Assembly: GCA_031551265.1 (NCBI GenBank)
Contig: JAVBNU010000025.1
Coordinates: 1-34,122, forward strand
Direction: 5' to 3'
Length of the DNA stretch: 34,122 nucleotides
Origin: JAVBNU01 sp031551265
GTDB lineage: Bacteria > Cyanobacteriota > Vampirovibrionia > Gastranaerophilales > Gastranaerophilaceae
Both the position numbers and the translations under genes were made by a program. Shown here piece by piece: positions 33,335-34,122 of the stretch (position 1 is the first letter of the stretch; the number at the start of each line of letters is the position of its first letter). The notes under the pieces are model-generated. The model worked only from the letters and a program-made list of their open reading frames with translations, had not been told where the DNA came from and searched no databases.

Positions 33335-33736
33335 CTAGCTTATCATTTGAATCAAAACACTGCGCTGACCGGCAGCAGCGGACAGGTCTGCTAAAAAGAC
33401 CTGCTCATTAAGTTCCAGCTGCGGCTTACCATTAGTAACGGGAATTAAAATTGATTTATCGAGTAAAAGACTATTAATTTCTGCTTTCAAATTCGCGTCT
33501 AAATTTAGCCCCTCAACACGATAAAAATTACTGTTTAACAGCTCAGGCAAAAAACTTTTGAGTTTGCTGTTCAAATTCAAACGCACAATAGCAGCTTGTG
33601 AATTCAGCGAACTAATACACACAACGCCTTCCCTCAGCGTATTACGAACAATAACTTCGTTCAGCTGCGTTGTAATGTTCGCAATATCATACGAGCCCTT
33701 AGTGTTAACGAATATTTTTTCACTTTTTACAGTCAT
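33335..33736 (-). CDS. YjbQ/UPF0047 family protein, active-site-depleted
   Basis: A 133-residue single-domain protein. The family outline is visible: an opening beta-strand, DIANITTQLNEVIVRN, EGVVCISSLNSQAAI where homologues carry HTTA, a central LDANLKAEINSLLLDKS, a VTNGKPQLELNEQVFLADL stretch corresponding to 'GxLxLGxWQ', and a C-terminal strand RSVLIQMI. The usual His residues of HTTAA and the metal-binding His/Asp are missing, so catalysis (thiamin phosphate synthase-like activity is described for some members) is unlikely. It may be a structural or regulatory relative. Confidence 0.75.
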   Translation of the reverse strand: MTVKSEKIFVNTKGSYDIANITTQLNEVIVRNTLREGVVCISSLNSQAAIVRLNLNSKLKSFLPELLNSNFYRVEGLNLDANLKAEINSLLLDKSILIPVTNGKPQLELNEQVFLADLSAAAGQRSVLIQMIS

Positions 33737-33817
33737 TTCTACCGCCTGTTAAATTATTTTACCATCTACATTATTCTTAGCAAAGTCAATACTGTTAATG
33801 CTAATTTTTGTCATTGC

Positions 33818-34122
33818 TGTTCATGTCAGATAATTACACAACGCCTTCGCCCCATTGCGACTCTGCCGAAGAAAAGGCAGCTAAATGCTGCGTTTTGTGA
33901 GAGGTAGGCAATTTTTCAGCTTGAGTTTGAACGAAAGCTAGAAAAATGGATGAGGGAAGGACTCCGTTTTAGAGGTGACTCAATGTCACGTCGAAAATGG
34001 AGGTGTGACTTATAAATATTGCCGGTACCCCTCACCCCAACCCTCCAACCCGGTTGGCGCGGCTCCCGCATCGGGGAGAGGGGGCTTTTTTCGAAAATCA
34101 CATTAATTATTTGACATGAACA
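33818..34122. mobile_element. MITE-like element with 19-bp terminal inverted repeats
   Basis: TGTTCATGTCAGATAATTA (33818-33836) and the reverse complement of 34104-34122 match at 18 of 19 positions. The 305-bp span encodes no transposase and includes copy 2 of the 59-bp palindromic repeat. The right end coincides with the window end, so target-site duplication cannot be examined. Confidence 0.6.
34027..34085. repeat. 59-bp dispersed palindromic repeat, copy 2
   Basis: Almost identical to the copy at 15630-15688: same CCCCTCACCCCAA left arm, same CCAACCCGGTTG centre, and a right arm with a T-to-C change (CGGGGAGAGGGG). It differs by one deleted C and a few substitutions. It lies inside the terminal MITE-like element. 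Confidence 0.92.

Larger units (their letters stand above)
33737..34122. other. Gene-free end region holding a MITE-like element
   Basis: A 386-base stretch after the YjbQ-like gene. Most of it is the 305-bp element described separately. It also contains the small hairpin GCAGC/GCTGC near 33879-33893 and GTGAC/GTCAC (33975-33979 and 33985-33989). The short frame on the minus strand at 33916-34101 runs through repeats and is not called a gene. No rRNA or tRNA is recognised. Confidence 0.5.

Noticed and set aside
33916..34101. 61-residue minus-strand frame at the end of the window
   Set aside because: Lies inside the MITE-like element and translates the 59-bp repeat.

Overview
This is an AT-rich bacterial window using the standard code, with mixed ATG, GTG and TTG starts. 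Housekeeping genes (xerD, ricT, gpmI, rimM-trmD, dtd, nusB-ftsY) are interleaved with long lineage-specific proteins. RicT, cofactor-independent phosphoglycerate mutase, TPR proteins, a Maf/MptE-like protein and several proteins with a short N-terminal '(S/N)F(K/S/R)' motif suggest a non-photosynthetic relative of Cyanobacteria (Vampirovibrionia/Melainabacteria, probably Gastranaerophilales). This placement is an inference from gene style; no rRNA gene is present to test it. Both window ends fall inside inverted-repeat elements, so the window may be a contig broken at dispersed repeats.

Layout. 1-127: palindromic repeat. 141-8498 (minus): xerD, a 750-residue sigma-like protein, ricT, gpmI, a small unknown, a TPR protein, trmD and rimM. 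8579-10246: a GNAT acetyltransferase abutting tail-to-tail a zinc-ribbon/Gly-rich/Lys-rich protein. 10393-15569 (minus): dtd, a Maf/MptE-like protein, a DEDDh exonuclease and two sugar ABC permeases. 15793-17878 (plus): nusB-ftsY. 18244-19443 (plus): an ADP-ribosylglycohydrolase. 19408-25139 (minus): two small membrane proteins, a 1508-residue protein with a phosphoribosyltransferase-like motif, and a 209-residue unknown. 25277-29347 (plus): oppB-type and oppC-type permeases, MgtC and a membrane-anchored TPR protein, in one tight operon. 29735-31007 (plus): a radical SAM protein and a separately promoted 80-residue peptide. 31019-33231 (minus): a 633-residue protein with a guanidine-modifying (agmatine/arginine deiminase-like) catalytic set, preceded by a 98-residue partner. 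33335-33736: a degenerate YjbQ/UPF0047 protein. The window closes with a 305-bp MITE-like element.

What stands out. (1) The sigma-like protein has about five sigma-70 region-4-like repeats placed before a region-2/region-4 module. (2) Two large effector-like proteins end in PRTase-like and deiminase-like domains, and their operons share a promoter-proximal motif at exactly the same distance (19 nt) from the start codon. (3) A radical SAM protein lies next to a small Gly/Tyr-rich peptide, a possible RiPP pair. (4) The oppB-type operon has a near-consensus promoter so close to the ATG that the mRNA should be leaderless. (5) Several families of dispersed palindromic repeats are present. The functional link between the effector-like genes is inference; motifs, coordinates and spacings were read directly.
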